Below, piece after piece: positions 48,331 through 57,612 of a DNA stretch of 63,369 nucleotides (within the stretch, counting starts at the first letter, position 1; each line of letters begins with the position of its first letter). Below the pieces are notes generated by a model that saw only the letters and a program-made list of their open reading frames with translations, did no database searches and had not been told where the DNA came from. The stretch is from Chloroflexota bacterium (GTDB taxonomy: Bacteria; Chloroflexota; Anaerolineae; Aggregatilineales; Ch27), in NCBI GenBank assembly GCA_019873685.1, contig JAIOAT010000012.1:19710-83078 (forward strand), in the 5' to 3' direction. The translations under genes and the position numbers were made by a program.

Positions 48331-50055
48331 TCACCCGGAAAGATCGAGCACGACCGAATCCAGCACCTCCTGCAACACCGGCAACAGGGTATCCACATCC
48401 GCGCTGTCGCTGGTGAAGAATGCCAGCGTGACCAGCTGCGATCCAGCCCGGCTGTAAAACAGATCAAGCTGGCCGGGGCCAAAGCGGTCGTACAGCGTCC
48501 CCGGCTGCGGGATGCGATAGCTGACCCGCAGCTGCCCATCCGGCTGTTCAGCCCGGTCAATCGGCACAAAGAGGCGCTCATCGCCGTAAGCCGTGTGGTT
48601 GTGGCGCTCGATCAACGCTGTCAGCGCCTCCGCCGCGTCCAGGGGAGTCAGCCGCAGCGCCACAAACGCGCTATCGTCTTCCGGCGCCCACAGGACCGCC
48701 AGGCCGTCCTCAACAGGCAATTGCCGCTCCTGCCAGTCTCCCGGCACCGCCAGCCGGTAAAGCCGCTCCGGGCCGGTGCGGAGTACCGCGCCGGGGAAGG
48801 GGGTCGGCTCCGCCGCGCTCAGGGAGCCGCCGGGCCAGTTATTCCGCAGCAACCGCACCGCACCAAAAGCCAGAAGCAGGACGATCAGTATCCCGGCCAG
48901 CGCCCCCACCCACCGGCGGCGACCGACCCGCGGCGCAACAGCGGCTTCGCCTGTCGGCGCTGCGGGCAGCTTCTCCACCGCCGGAGTGCTCTTCTCCGCC
49001 GGGATGCTTCTTTGCGCTGCTCTCGCCGCCGGCATGGTCGGCGCGGCCAGGTCTTCAGCGCCGAGCACTGTCGGCAGGTCTTCCACCGCGCTCACCATCT
49101 CCGCCTCGGTCGGCGCTTCCCGGCGCGGCAGTCTGGTGATCTCGGTGGAAGGCGGGCGCGGCAGGCGGACGCTGCTCTGTTCCGGCGAGATCGTGCGCAA
49201 GGCCTGGCTGAAAGCCGCCGCCAGCGCGCCCGCTGAAGGGTAGCGCATCGCCGGGTCTTTGAGCGTCGCCCGCAGGATGACCTGCTCCACCGCTACCGGC
49301 AGATCGGGCCGATAGGCGCGCGGTGAAGGCATCGGCTCGGCGATCTGCTTGAGCAGCATAGCCATCGGCGTATCCGCCTGGAATGGCTCGCGCCCGGTCA
49401 CCATCTCGAACAACACCACCCCCAGCGCGTACACGTCCGAACGGGCGTCCAGCGGGCGGCCTTCCGCCTGTTCCGGCGACATGTACGCCGGTGTGCCGAT
49501 CAGAGCAGAGCCGGTCAATCGCCCGGCGTCCTGCATAATCTGGGCAATGCCGAAGTCCGAGAGGTAGGCGTTGCCGTGCTCATCCAGCATGATGTTCGAG
49601 GGCTTGAGATCGCGGTGGATGATGCCCTCGCTGTGAGCAAAGTCCAGCGCGGCGCATACCTGCTGGATCGGTTTTTCCAGGTTGGCCAGCGGCGGCAGGC
49701 CGTCGATCAGCAGGTCGAGCATACTGCCGCCGCTCAGGTAGCGCATGACAATATAGGGGATGCCGTCTACCTCGCCAAAGTCGTAGACGGGCAAAATATG
49801 CGGATGTTCCAGTTCGGCAATCAGCTGCACTTCCCGCTTGAAGCGCTCCAGGAAGGTCGGATCGTGCAGGAAGTGCCGCGGCAACACCTTGATCGCCACC
49901 TGGCGGTTCATGTTGGTCTGGCGGGCCAGGTAAACGGTCGCCATCCCGCCACGCCCCAGTTCCCGCAGGATCTGGTAATGCCCGATCGTGCGGCCCAGCA
50001 GGTCGTCGCCTGTGCCCGGCGTGGGCCTGTCGCCCATCATGGTGGAACCGATCAT
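48331..50055 (-). CDS. Membrane Ser/Thr protein kinase (PknB-like)
   Basis: About 574 residues; ATG 50055 or 50040 are both plausible starts, and a longer frame to 50241 is not. Kinase motifs: GRGGMATVYLA, Lys in VAIKVL, HRDLKPSNIMLDE, DFGIAQ and GTPAYMSPEQ. A linker with Pro/Ala/Glu leads to one membrane helix (ALAGILIVLLLAFGAVRLL, about 375-398). An external domain of about 175 residues follows (RLYRLAVPGDWQERQLPVED). It differs from the first kinase (3056-5167) in having no PD40 repeats. Confidence 0.95.
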   Translation of the reverse strand: MIGSTMMGDRPTPGTGDDLLGRTIGHYQILRELGRGGMATVYLARQTNMNRQVAIKVLPRHFLHDPTFLERFKREVQLIAELEHPHILPVYDFGEVDGIPYIVMRYLSGGSMLDLLIDGLPPLANLEKPIQQVCAALDFAHSEGIIHRDLKPSNIMLDEHGNAYLSDFGIAQIMQDAGRLTGSALIGTPAYMSPEQAEGRPLDARSDVYALGVVLFEMVTGREPFQADTPMAMLLKQIAEPMPSPRAYRPDLPVAVEQVILRATLKDPAMRYPSAGALAAAFSQALRTISPEQSSVRLPRPPSTEITRLPRREAPTEAEMVSAVEDLPTVLGAEDLAAPTMPAARAAQRSIPAEKSTPAVEKLPAAPTGEAAVAPRVGRRRWVGALAGILIVLLLAFGAVRLLRNNWPGGSLSAAEPTPFPGAVLRTGPERLYRLAVPGDWQERQLPVEDGLAVLWAPEDDSAFVALRLTPLDAAEALTALIERHNHTAYGDERLFVPIDRAEQPDGQLRVSYRIPQPGTLYDRFGPGQLDLFYSRAGSQLVTLAFFTSDSADVDTLLPVLQEVLDSVVLDLSG

Positions 50056-50178
50056 CCTCCCCATCGACGCGGTGCGGGATTGCCTATTCCCAATGGTAGG
50101 CAAGAACGGGGCCGGATGCAACCAGCAGGGATGAGAACAGGGCATGGGGAGCAGGGAGTTGGCAGTGGAACGGACACC

Positions 50179-50212
50179 CGGCCTCCCGGTCTCCTGGTCT
50201 CCTGATTCCCTT
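50179..50212 (+). repeat. CTCC-rich period-9 repeat upstream of the serine hydrolase
   Basis: CGGCCTCCCGGTCTCCTGG followed by TCTCCTGATTCCC matches the repeat at 26932-26984 in the same orientation. It lies in the divergent region between the kinase and the serine hydrolase. Confidence 0.5.
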
Positions 50213-50329
50213 GCCTGCGCCCGCGGCGGGGCGTGGCGCACCTGTGTTGACAGGGGGCGCAGCGCGGTCTACAGTTGGCAGCAATGTACGGAGTACTGGC
50301 CCGATTCATCCCCCTGCGAGGAACTGGTT

Positions 50330-51715
50330 ATGCCGCTGGAAAAACTGGAAGCCTTCATCTTTGAGCAGCTTGCCGCCACGCACCTGCCCGGCCTGAGCGC
50401 CGCCGTGGTACGCGGCGGCGACGTGATCTGGGCGCGGGGCTTCGGCTTCCGCGACCTGGCCGCCGGCTTGCCCGCCACGCCCGACACGCTGTACGGCATC
50501 GGCTCCGTCACCAAGTCGTTCACCACCCTGGCGATCATGCAACTGGCAGAAGCCGGCCTGCTCAGCGTTGACGACCCGGTCGAGAAGTTCATCCCGGAGT
50601 TTCAGGTACGACCCGGCGGGGAAACGGTGCGTATCTGGCACCTGATGACTCACACCTCCGGCCTGCCCGCGCTGGCCTACATGGAACAGATCATCTACGC
50701 GCATACCGACGGCAGCGACATCCCCCTGCCGATCAGCACCACCGCCGACCTGCTGACCTTTATGAAGGACGCCAGCGACTGGACGCTGAACAAGCCCGGC
50801 GAGCGCTGGTACTACCTCAATGAAGGCTTCGCCCTGCTGGGCGAGATCATCACCCGCATCAGCGGCCAGCCCTACGCCGACTATGTCGCCGAGCACATCC
50901 TCAAACCGCTGGGCATGACCCGCACCACGTTCGACCAGGCCGCCCTGGCGGCGGATAAAAACGCCGCTGTGCCGTATATCGTTACGCCGGAAGGCAAGCG
51001 AGAACCCTCCAGCTACGTCTTCAACACGCTGCAGGCGGACGGGGCGCTGGTCAGCAGCGTGGCGGAGATGGCCCGCTACATCCAGATGTATCTCAACGGC
51101 GGCGAGTACAACGGCGCCCGGTTGATCAGCGCCGTCAGCCTGGCCGAGATGCAAACGCCGCGCATCACCCAGCCGGAGCGCGGGACGCACTTTGGCCCGC
51201 CCGGCTATGCCTACGGCCTGCAGGTCACCCCGGACTTCCTGGGCCGGAAGGTGATCGGGCACGGCGGATCGGTCGGCGTGGCCACCGCGCACATGGCTTT
51301 CATCCCGGCGGAGAACATCGGGATCATGCTGCTGGCCAATGGCACGGGCTATCCGATGAGCTACTTCGCCCTGTACGGCCTGGCCGAGCTGCTGGGCGAA
51401 GATCCGGAGGCGCTGCCCTTTATCCGCCATATGCGCCGTCTGGAAGCCCTGACCGGCACCTATGAGACTTACCGGGCCACCATGCGCGCCCAGATCCGCC
51501 GGGCGGGCGACTTTCTGATCTACGAAAAGGCCGGCAAACTCTCCCAGGCGAAAGCCGTGCTCATCCCGGACGAAGTCAGCGATGAGGTGTCAACTTTCTA
51601 CATACAGGATGGCGGCGGCGTGCAGATGCCGGTGGAATTCCGCCGCAAGCCGGACGGCCCTACCGAGATGATCTTTGGCCGTTACCTGTTCCGCCGTACC
51701 GGCAAGCTGCCCTGA
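50330..51715 (+). CDS. Serine hydrolase of the class C beta-lactamase family
   Basis: A 461-residue protein from ATG 50330 (GAGGA upstream). The catalytic motifs of the PBP/beta-lactamase fold are present: SxxK in SVTKSFTTLAI, YxN in YYLNEGFALLG and HGG in GHGGSVGVA. No signal peptide is seen. A C-terminal domain of about 100 residues (DUF3471-like, RAQIRRAGDFLIYEKAG) follows. Such enzymes act as esterases or peptidases; resistance to beta-lactams should not be assumed. It is followed closely by sbcD. Confidence 0.9.
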   Translation: MPLEKLEAFIFEQLAATHLPGLSAAVVRGGDVIWARGFGFRDLAAGLPATPDTLYGIGSVTKSFTTLAIMQLAEAGLLSVDDPVEKFIPEFQVRPGGETVRIWHLMTHTSGLPALAYMEQIIYAHTDGSDIPLPISTTADLLTFMKDASDWTLNKPGERWYYLNEGFALLGEIITRISGQPYADYVAEHILKPLGMTRTTFDQAALAADKNAAVPYIVTPEGKREPSSYVFNTLQADGALVSSVAEMARYIQMYLNGGEYNGARLISAVSLAEMQTPRITQPERGTHFGPPGYAYGLQVTPDFLGRKVIGHGGSVGVATAHMAFIPAENIGIMLLANGTGYPMSYFALYGLAELLGEDPEALPFIRHMRRLEALTGTYETYRATMRAQIRRAGDFLIYEKAGKLSQAKAVLIPDEVSDEVSTFYIQDGGGVQMPVEFRRKPDGPTEMIFGRYLFRRTGKLP

Positions 51716-51736
51716 TCGACGCCGAGAGCGCAGGCC

Positions 51737-52972
51737 ATGAGCGACCCGATCCGCATCCTCCACTTTGCCGACGCCCATATCGGGCTGGAAGCCTACGGGC
51801 GGACTGACCCGGAGACCGGCCTCAGTTCCCGCGCGGAGGATTTCTTCGCCCGGCTGGCGGAGGTGCGCGATCACGCCGCCGCGCATGGCGCAGACCTGGC
51901 GATCTTCGCCGGCGACGCTTTCCAGACGCGCAGCCCCAGCCCGACCTACCAGCGCGAGTTCGCCCGCTTCGTGCGGGACCTGGCCGCGCTGTGCCCGGTA
52001 CTGCTGCTGGTCGGCAACCACGATCTACCGGCCAGCGCCGGCAAAGCTGCCAGTATCGAGATTTACGCGACGCTGGGCGTGCCCAACGTGATCGTCGGTG
52101 TGGACTACGCCCTGCACCGCATTGAGACGGCGCGCGGGCCGGTACAGGTTGCTGCCGCGCCTTACCCCATCCGCGCCCGGCTGCTGGCGGAAGACCGGGC
52201 GCGCGGCCTGACGCTGGCCGAACTGGACGCCGCCCTGGAGCGCGCCCTGGTGGATCGTCTGCGCGCCCTGGCGGAGGAAGCTGACGCTGACCCGGCCCCG
52301 CGCGTGCTGGCCGGGCACTTCAGCGTGCGCGGGGCGCGGTCCGGTAGTGAGCAGGGCGCCATGCTGGGCCGCGATATAACCGTGCCTCTGGAGGCGCTGA
52401 CCGACCGCCGCTGGGATTACGTGGCCCTCGGCCACCGCCACCGCCACCAGGTGCTGACCCTGCCGGGCAGTATCCCGCCGGTCGTCTACAGCGGGAGCCT
52501 GGAACGGCTGGACTTCAGCGAGGAGGGGGAGCCAAAGGGCTTTTGCCGGGCGGAGGTAACCCGCGGCGCGGCAAGCTGGCGCTTTGTGCCGCTGGCGGTG
52601 CGGCCCTTTGTGACCGTGCGCGTGGACGGGCGCGACAGCCGCGATCCGACCGCCGCTGTCCTGGCTGCCGCTGAAGGGCTGGAGATGAAGGACGCTATTG
52701 TGCGCGTGATCGTCGCCCTGAGCGAGGCTAACGCCCACCTGTTGCAGGAAGGCGCCATCCGCCGCGCTCTGCACGCCGCCGGCGCCGATCACGTGGCCGC
52801 CATCCAAATGGAGGTGGCCCGCCCGGTACACGCCCGGCTGGGCGCCAGCCCGGAGCGCCTGCCACCGGAGGAACTGGTGCGGCGTTACTTTGAGGGCAAA
52901 GGCACGCCGCCGGAACGGCTGCGCGATCTGCTCGACGCCGCGCAGGAGATTCTGAGGGACGAAGATGCCTGA
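51737..52972 (+). CDS. sbcD: DNA repair exonuclease SbcD/Mre11
   Basis: A 411-residue metallophosphoesterase. Metal ligands of phosphodiesterase motifs are seen in ILHFADAHIGLEAYG, LAIFAGDAFQTRSPS, VLLLVGNHDLPASAG, LAGHFSVRGA and VALGHRHRHQVL. It works with SbcC to process DNA ends, hairpins and crosslinked ends. It lies 58 bases before sbcC and 21 bases after the serine hydrolase. The C-terminal cap (about 290-411) is less conserved. Confidence 0.94.
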   Translation: MSDPIRILHFADAHIGLEAYGRTDPETGLSSRAEDFFARLAEVRDHAAAHGADLAIFAGDAFQTRSPSPTYQREFARFVRDLAALCPVLLLVGNHDLPASAGKAASIEIYATLGVPNVIVGVDYALHRIETARGPVQVAAAPYPIRARLLAEDRARGLTLAELDAALERALVDRLRALAEEADADPAPRVLAGHFSVRGARSGSEQGAMLGRDITVPLEALTDRRWDYVALGHRHRHQVLTLPGSIPPVVYSGSLERLDFSEEGEPKGFCRAEVTRGAASWRFVPLAVRPFVTVRVDGRDSRDPTAAVLAAAEGLEMKDAIVRVIVALSEANAHLLQEGAIRRALHAAGADHVAAIQMEVARPVHARLGASPERLPPEELVRRYFEGKGTPPERLRDLLDAAQEILRDEDA

Positions 52973-53029
52973 CGCGCGGTAGACCGGCAATTTGTGACGT
53001 ACCATTGCATGTAACGCCAGAAACGAGCC

Positions 53030-55594
53030 ATGCTCCCGATACGCTTGACCCTGCGCAACTTCCTGCCCTACCACGCCCCCGACCCGATCGTCTTTGAGGG
53101 GCTGCACCTGGCCGTGCTCAGCGGGCCGAACGGCGCGGGCAAATCCGCCCTGCTGGACGCGATCACCTGGGCACTGTGGGGCCGCGCCCGCGGCCGCACC
53201 GACCAGGACCTGATCACTCTTGGCGCGGACGAGATGCGCGTTGAACTGGAATTTGAGCAGGAAGGCGAGCGCTATCTGGTCGCCCGCTGGCGTGACCGCC
53301 GCCGCCGGCAGACCAGCCTGAGCCTGTACCTCCGCGATGACGCCGCCCCTGGTGGCCTGCGCGACATCAGCGCCCCCACCCTGCGGGAAACGCAGGCCCG
53401 GATCACCGGTCTGCTCCGCCTGGACTACGACACGTTTGTCCATAGCGCCTTCCTGCAGCAGGGCCGCGCCGACGCCTTCACCACCCGCCCGCCCGCTCAG
53501 CGCCGCCAGATCCTGGCCGACATCCTGGGCCTGGGAATCTGGGAAAGCTGGGCGGAACAGGCCCGCAACCGCCTGCGCGAGATTGAAGGCGCGTTGCAGA
53601 ACATCGACGGACGGCTCTCCGAGATCGCCGACGAGCTGGCCCGCCAGCCCATGCTGGAGCGCGATCTGGCCGCCGCCGAGACCGATCACGCCGCCGCAGC
53701 CGCCGCCCTGCACGAGGCCGAAGCCGCCTATGACGCCATCCGCGACGCCCCGGCGCAACTCCGCGCCGCCCTTGACCGCCAGGCTGACCTCGACCGCCGT
53801 CTGCGGGCCTATGCTCACGACGAAGGGGCGCTGCTATCCGAGGTCGAGCGCCTGGCTGCGCGGGTCGCCGACTACCGGGCGATCATCGCCCGCCGCGAGG
53901 TCATCGAAACCGGCTTCGCTACGCTGGAAGCGGCCCGCCAGGCTGACCGTTCACTGGGCGACAAGCTGCTATCGCTGCAGGAAGCGGAGGAACGCCGCCA
54001 CGCCCTGGAGCGTCAGATCGCCGCCGCCCGCGCCGAACTGGAAGCGCAGGCCAGCGACTACCGCGGAGCCATTGAGGAACTGAGCCGCCTGGCCGTCGAC
54101 GCGGATTCCATCGCTGCCGAGATGGATGAGGTTGAAGCTGAGATTGCCGCGTTGCAGGCCCGCGAAGCTGAACGCGACGCGCTGCGCCAGACGATCGCCA
54201 GCCTCAAGGAGGAGGCCGCCGCCCTGCGCGGGGCTAACGACGCCCTGCGCCGGGAGATGGGCCAGATCAAGGCGCGGCTGGATACGCTCAGCGCCGCCGA
54301 CCCGGACGCCGCCGAATGCCCGACCTGCCAGCAGCCGTTGCCGCCGCCGCGTCGCGCTGAACTGATCGCCGCCTTCCGCGCCGATGGCACCGCCCGCGGC
54401 GACCGCTACCGCGCCAACGCCGCCCGCCTGCAGGCCATCCAGGCGGAACTGGCCCGCCACGAGGCAACGATGCAAACCCTGCTGGCTGGCCTGAGCCGGC
54501 TGAACACCCTGCGCCAGCGGGCAGGGGAACTCCGCGCCCGCCTGGAAGCCGCCCGCGACGCCGGTCAACGCCTGCAGGCTGCCCGCGATGCGCTGGCCGG
54601 GGTGGAAGCGATCCTGGCGGCGGAGAATTACGCCGGGGAAGCCCGCGCCCAGCTGGCCCTGCTTCAGGAGGAAATCGCCGCGCTGGGCTACGACCGTTCC
54701 GCCCATGCCGCCGCGCGCGAGGACCTGACCGCCTACCGCGCTTACGAGCGCCAGCAGCACGAACTGCAGGCCGCTCTGGACGCCCTGCCCGCCGCTGAGG
54801 AGGCGCTGGCCGCCGCTGAAGAACGGCTGGCGCGGCTGCGCCAACGGCGAGCCGAGGACGAAGCCGCCCGCGCCGCCAGCGACGCCGAGATCGAACGCCT
54901 GCAGGCCCTGGCCACTGAAGCCAACCGTCGCTTTGATCAGGCCCGCGCTGTGCGCACGACCTTCCAGGCGGCAGCGGAAAAACGCGCCCGCGCCCAGCAG
55001 GCGCTCCACGCGCTGGCCGCCGCCCGGCAGCGGCAGGAGACTCTGCAGGCGCGGCGGGCAGCGCTCGCCGGGCAGGGGAGCCTCTACGCCGAGCTGCGGG
55101 AGGCTTTTGGCGGCAGCGGCATCCCGGCCATGATCATCGAGGCAGCCATCCCGGAACTGGAAGACACGGCCAACGAACTGCTGGCGCGTATGACTGACGG
55201 GCGGATGCGCCTGCAGATCACCACGCAGCGGGAGAAGGTCAGCGGCGGCCAGATCGACACGCTGGACATTGTCATCGCCGATGAGCAGGGGACGCGCGAC
55301 TACGCCCTCTACAGCGGCGGGGAAGCCTTCCGCATCGACTTCGCCCTGCGGGTGGCCCTCAGCAAGCTGCTTGCCCGCCGCGCCGGGGCGCACCTGCGCA
55401 CCCTCTTCATCGACGAAGGCTTTGGGACGCAGGACGCCGCTGGCCGTGAACGGCTGGTCTCGGCCATCAATGCGGTGGCCGATGACTTCGACCTGATCCT
55501 GGTGATCACCCACCTTGACGACCTGCGCGATGCCTTCCCCGCCCGCCTGGAAGTGGAACGCACTGCGGCGGGTTCCCGCGTGCGAATCGCCTAA
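53030..55594 (+). CDS. sbcC: DNA repair ATPase SbcC/Rad50
   Basis: An 854-residue SMC-like ATPase. Walker A is in LSGPNGAGKSALLDAITWAL. Two long Ala/Glu/Arg-rich coiled coils flank the zinc hook CPTCQQPLPPP at about 425-432, which joins two molecules. The C-terminal part has the signature-like YSGGEAFRIDFALRVALSKL and Walker B in LRTLFIDEGFGTQD. The partner is SbcD just upstream. Length is a little short for the family because the coils are short. Confidence 0.95.
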   Translation: MLPIRLTLRNFLPYHAPDPIVFEGLHLAVLSGPNGAGKSALLDAITWALWGRARGRTDQDLITLGADEMRVELEFEQEGERYLVARWRDRRRRQTSLSLYLRDDAAPGGLRDISAPTLRETQARITGLLRLDYDTFVHSAFLQQGRADAFTTRPPAQRRQILADILGLGIWESWAEQARNRLREIEGALQNIDGRLSEIADELARQPMLERDLAAAETDHAAAAAALHEAEAAYDAIRDAPAQLRAALDRQADLDRRLRAYAHDEGALLSEVERLAARVADYRAIIARREVIETGFATLEAARQADRSLGDKLLSLQEAEERRHALERQIAAARAELEAQASDYRGAIEELSRLAVDADSIAAEMDEVEAEIAALQAREAERDALRQTIASLKEEAAALRGANDALRREMGQIKARLDTLSAADPDAAECPTCQQPLPPPRRAELIAAFRADGTARGDRYRANAARLQAIQAELARHEATMQTLLAGLSRLNTLRQRAGELRARLEAARDAGQRLQAARDALAGVEAILAAENYAGEARAQLALLQEEIAALGYDRSAHAAAREDLTAYRAYERQQHELQAALDALPAAEEALAAAEERLARLRQRRAEDEAARAASDAEIERLQALATEANRRFDQARAVRTTFQAAAEKRARAQQALHALAAARQRQETLQARRAALAGQGSLYAELREAFGGSGIPAMIIEAAIPELEDTANELLARMTDGRMRLQITTQREKVSGGQIDTLDIVIADEQGTRDYALYSGGEAFRIDFALRVALSKLLARRAGAHLRTLFIDEGFGTQDAAGRERLVSAINAVADDFDLILVITHLDDLRDAFPARLEVERTAAGSRVRIA

Positions 55595-55719
55595 ACTCCC
55601 CCGCCGGGAATTTCTAACACGGTTCTGATACCGCGTTGATGTGATTCCGATATGGTTTTGCTTGACTACAGTTGCAACAACACCACGGCCTGTATGGCGT
55701 GGAGTGTCAGGAGGTGCCT

Positions 55720-56178
55720 ATGTTGATGCGTTATGACCGTTTCAACCCATTCCGTGAGATGCGCCGGATGATGGACCTGGTAGAACGCGAACTGTGGCCC
55801 TTCGAGGATGAGGCGGCGGTGAACCCGCTGGCCCTGGATGTCTCCAGCGATGACAAGCATGTGATCGTTCGCACGGCCATCCCCGGCGTCAAGCAGGAAG
55901 ACATCAACATCGAAGTGCGCGATGACGTCCTGACCATCTCCGCCGAATCGCGCGCCGAGTATGATGAGCAGAAGGAAAACTGGCATCGCCGTGAGCTGCG
56001 CTACGGCAAGTTCAGCCGCGCCGTGCGCCTGCCGGAGGATGTCAACTTCGAGAAGGCGGAAGCCGAGCTGGAGAACGGCATCCTGACCATCAGGCTGCCC
56101 AAGACCGAACCCAGCCCGGTCAAGAAGATCGCCGTCAAAGCCAAGAAACTGCTCGAAGCCAAGACGGAAAAGAAGTAG
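55720..56178 (+). CDS. Small heat-shock protein Hsp20
   Basis: A 152-residue alpha-crystallin protein from ATG 55720 (AGGAGGTG upstream). The N-terminus is RYDRFNPFREMRRMMDLVER. The crystallin domain (about 45-140) includes HVIVRTAIPGVKQEDINIEV, RRELRYGKFSRAVRLPEDV and AELENGILTIRLPK, with the C-terminal end rich in Lys (KAKKLLEAKTEKK). It prevents aggregation of unfolded proteins without ATP. HspR or HAIR control would be expected but no HAIR site is seen in 55595-55719. Confidence 0.95.
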   Translation: MLMRYDRFNPFREMRRMMDLVERELWPFEDEAAVNPLALDVSSDDKHVIVRTAIPGVKQEDINIEVRDDVLTISAESRAEYDEQKENWHRRELRYGKFSRAVRLPEDVNFEKAEAELENGILTIRLPKTEPSPVKKIAVKAKKLLEAKTEKK

Positions 56179-56199
56179 ACCCGGTACCCATTCACCTGC

Positions 56200-56235
56200 A
56201 CGCAGCGCCCCCATCGCGGGGCGTTGCGTGTTTTA
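56200..56235 (+). terminator. Terminator after hsp20
   Basis: ACGCAGCGCCCC and GGGGCGTTGCGT pair (12 bp with one G-T) around a 6-base loop, followed by GTTTTA. Confidence 0.8.
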
Positions 56236-56345
56236 TCGCCGCGATCCGCTCTCCACATCCGGCCTACCTTCGGGTATGATCAGCGCGCTGTTGCGCTTTT
56301 ACGATGGCGGTTTATCCGCCTCATCCGGTTTGCCCAGGAGAAATC

Positions 56346-57524
56346 ATGCCCCGGCCAGCTTACGCCCCGCCCCCCGTCCGCACCGACCATACCAATGCCT
56401 TCGCCAACCACACCATGCGCGTCCGCGTGCCGGATACCCTCCAGCGCATCGTGGACGTCAACCCGGACTATCCGCCTGCCATCCGGGAGGCGCTCCTGCG
56501 CCTGCGGGACGCCATCAGCGGGGATGCTCCGCTGCCCGCCCTGACCCTGCCCGCCCCGGATTACGAGGATTGGATGGCCGTCCTGGCCCCGCACCTGGGC
56601 GAAACCTGGCAGGCGACCACCTGGTTTGTGGCGGAAACATACGCCTACCGCCTGATCCTGGAGGCGGTGCGCTGGTGGGAAACCGGACGCGATCCCTTCC
56701 TGCCGATCAAGGCTGAGGAAGAGCAGAGCGCCGACCTGTGGACGATGACCGCCGAAGCGCTGGCGGCGAACGGCCCCGACCTGCCGCCGGATGAACGGCT
56801 GGGCCGCCTGTTGATCGGCGCGCTGTGGGGCAACCGCATGGACCTCAGCTTCCCCTGGTCGATGGCCCACGGCACTGCCGCCGCCCATGACGACCTGCTG
56901 GTGGATGACAGTGAGGCGATCGTGGCCCACCTGCTGGCTGCCCGCGGGCCGGTGCATCTGGTGCTGGACAACTACGGGCGCGAACTGGCCATGGACCTCG
57001 TGCTGGCTGACGCCCTGCTCGATTCGCCCGGCGCGGAGAGCGTCTACCTGCACGTGAAGTTTCACCCCGGCTTCGTCAGCGATGCCACCGCTGCAGATGT
57101 CTGGCGCTTTCTGCGTCTGGCTGCCGACCGGCCCGATCCCGTGCGGCGGCTGGCCGCCCGCCTGATCGCCGCCTTTGAGGCCGGGCGACTGCGGCTGGTG
57201 GTGGATCCCTTCTGGAACGGCGGGCGCTTCTGCTGGGAGTTGCCGGAGCGCCTGCGGGCGCTGCTGGCCCCGGCGCGGCTGGTCGTCTTCAAAGGCGATC
57301 TCAACTACCGCCGCCTGGTCGGGGATGCCATCTGGCCGGCGGGCCGGACATTCGCGGACGCCACAACCGGGTTCCCCGCGCCGCTGGCCGTCCTGCGCTC
57401 GATCAAGAGCGACGCCAGCGTCGGCCTGCCGGCGGCTCTGGGCAGCCTCAACACCGCCGACGAATCGCTGGACTGGAGCCGCTACGGTCTGGTGCAGAGC
57501 CACCTGGACGCCGCCTCCTGCTGA
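56346..57524 (+). CDS. ARMT1-like damage-control phosphatase (DUF89 family)
   Basis: A 392-residue protein from ATG 56346 (CCCAGGAGAAATC upstream). It matches the DUF89/ARMT1 family by the metal-site segment VHLVLDNYGRELAMDLVLAD and VVFKGDLNYRRLVGDAIWPA. Family members hydrolyse damaged phosphometabolites such as fructose-1-phosphate and similar sugar phosphates. The substrate here is inferred only at family level. It is followed by a terminator facing the convergent next gene. Confidence 0.88.
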   Translation: MPRPAYAPPPVRTDHTNAFANHTMRVRVPDTLQRIVDVNPDYPPAIREALLRLRDAISGDAPLPALTLPAPDYEDWMAVLAPHLGETWQATTWFVAETYAYRLILEAVRWWETGRDPFLPIKAEEEQSADLWTMTAEALAANGPDLPPDERLGRLLIGALWGNRMDLSFPWSMAHGTAAAHDDLLVDDSEAIVAHLLAARGPVHLVLDNYGRELAMDLVLADALLDSPGAESVYLHVKFHPGFVSDATAADVWRFLRLAADRPDPVRRLAARLIAAFEAGRLRLVVDPFWNGGRFCWELPERLRALLAPARLVVFKGDLNYRRLVGDAIWPAGRTFADATTGFPAPLAVLRSIKSDASVGLPAALGSLNTADESLDWSRYGLVQSHLDAASC

Positions 57525-57531
57525 CCGGCGA

Positions 57532-57574
57532 CAAAACAGGGCAGACAGGAAGCACGTTTCCCCTGCCTGCCCTG
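57532..57574 (-). terminator. Terminator of the triple-repeat protein gene
   Basis: CAGGGCAGACAGG and CCTGCCTGCCCTG pair with one mismatch around a 12-base loop. On the minus strand TTTTG follows. Confidence 0.75.
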
Positions 57575-57612
57575 CGCGGATCCGCCCGGGGCACGTCACG
57601 GGGCGGCTGATC

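Noticed and set aside
52025..53818. 597-codon frame opposite sbcD and sbcC
   Set aside because: It crosses two real genes in antisense and has no recognisable protein features.
53969..55513. 514-codon frame opposite sbcC
   Set aside because: Antisense shadow of the coiled-coil region.
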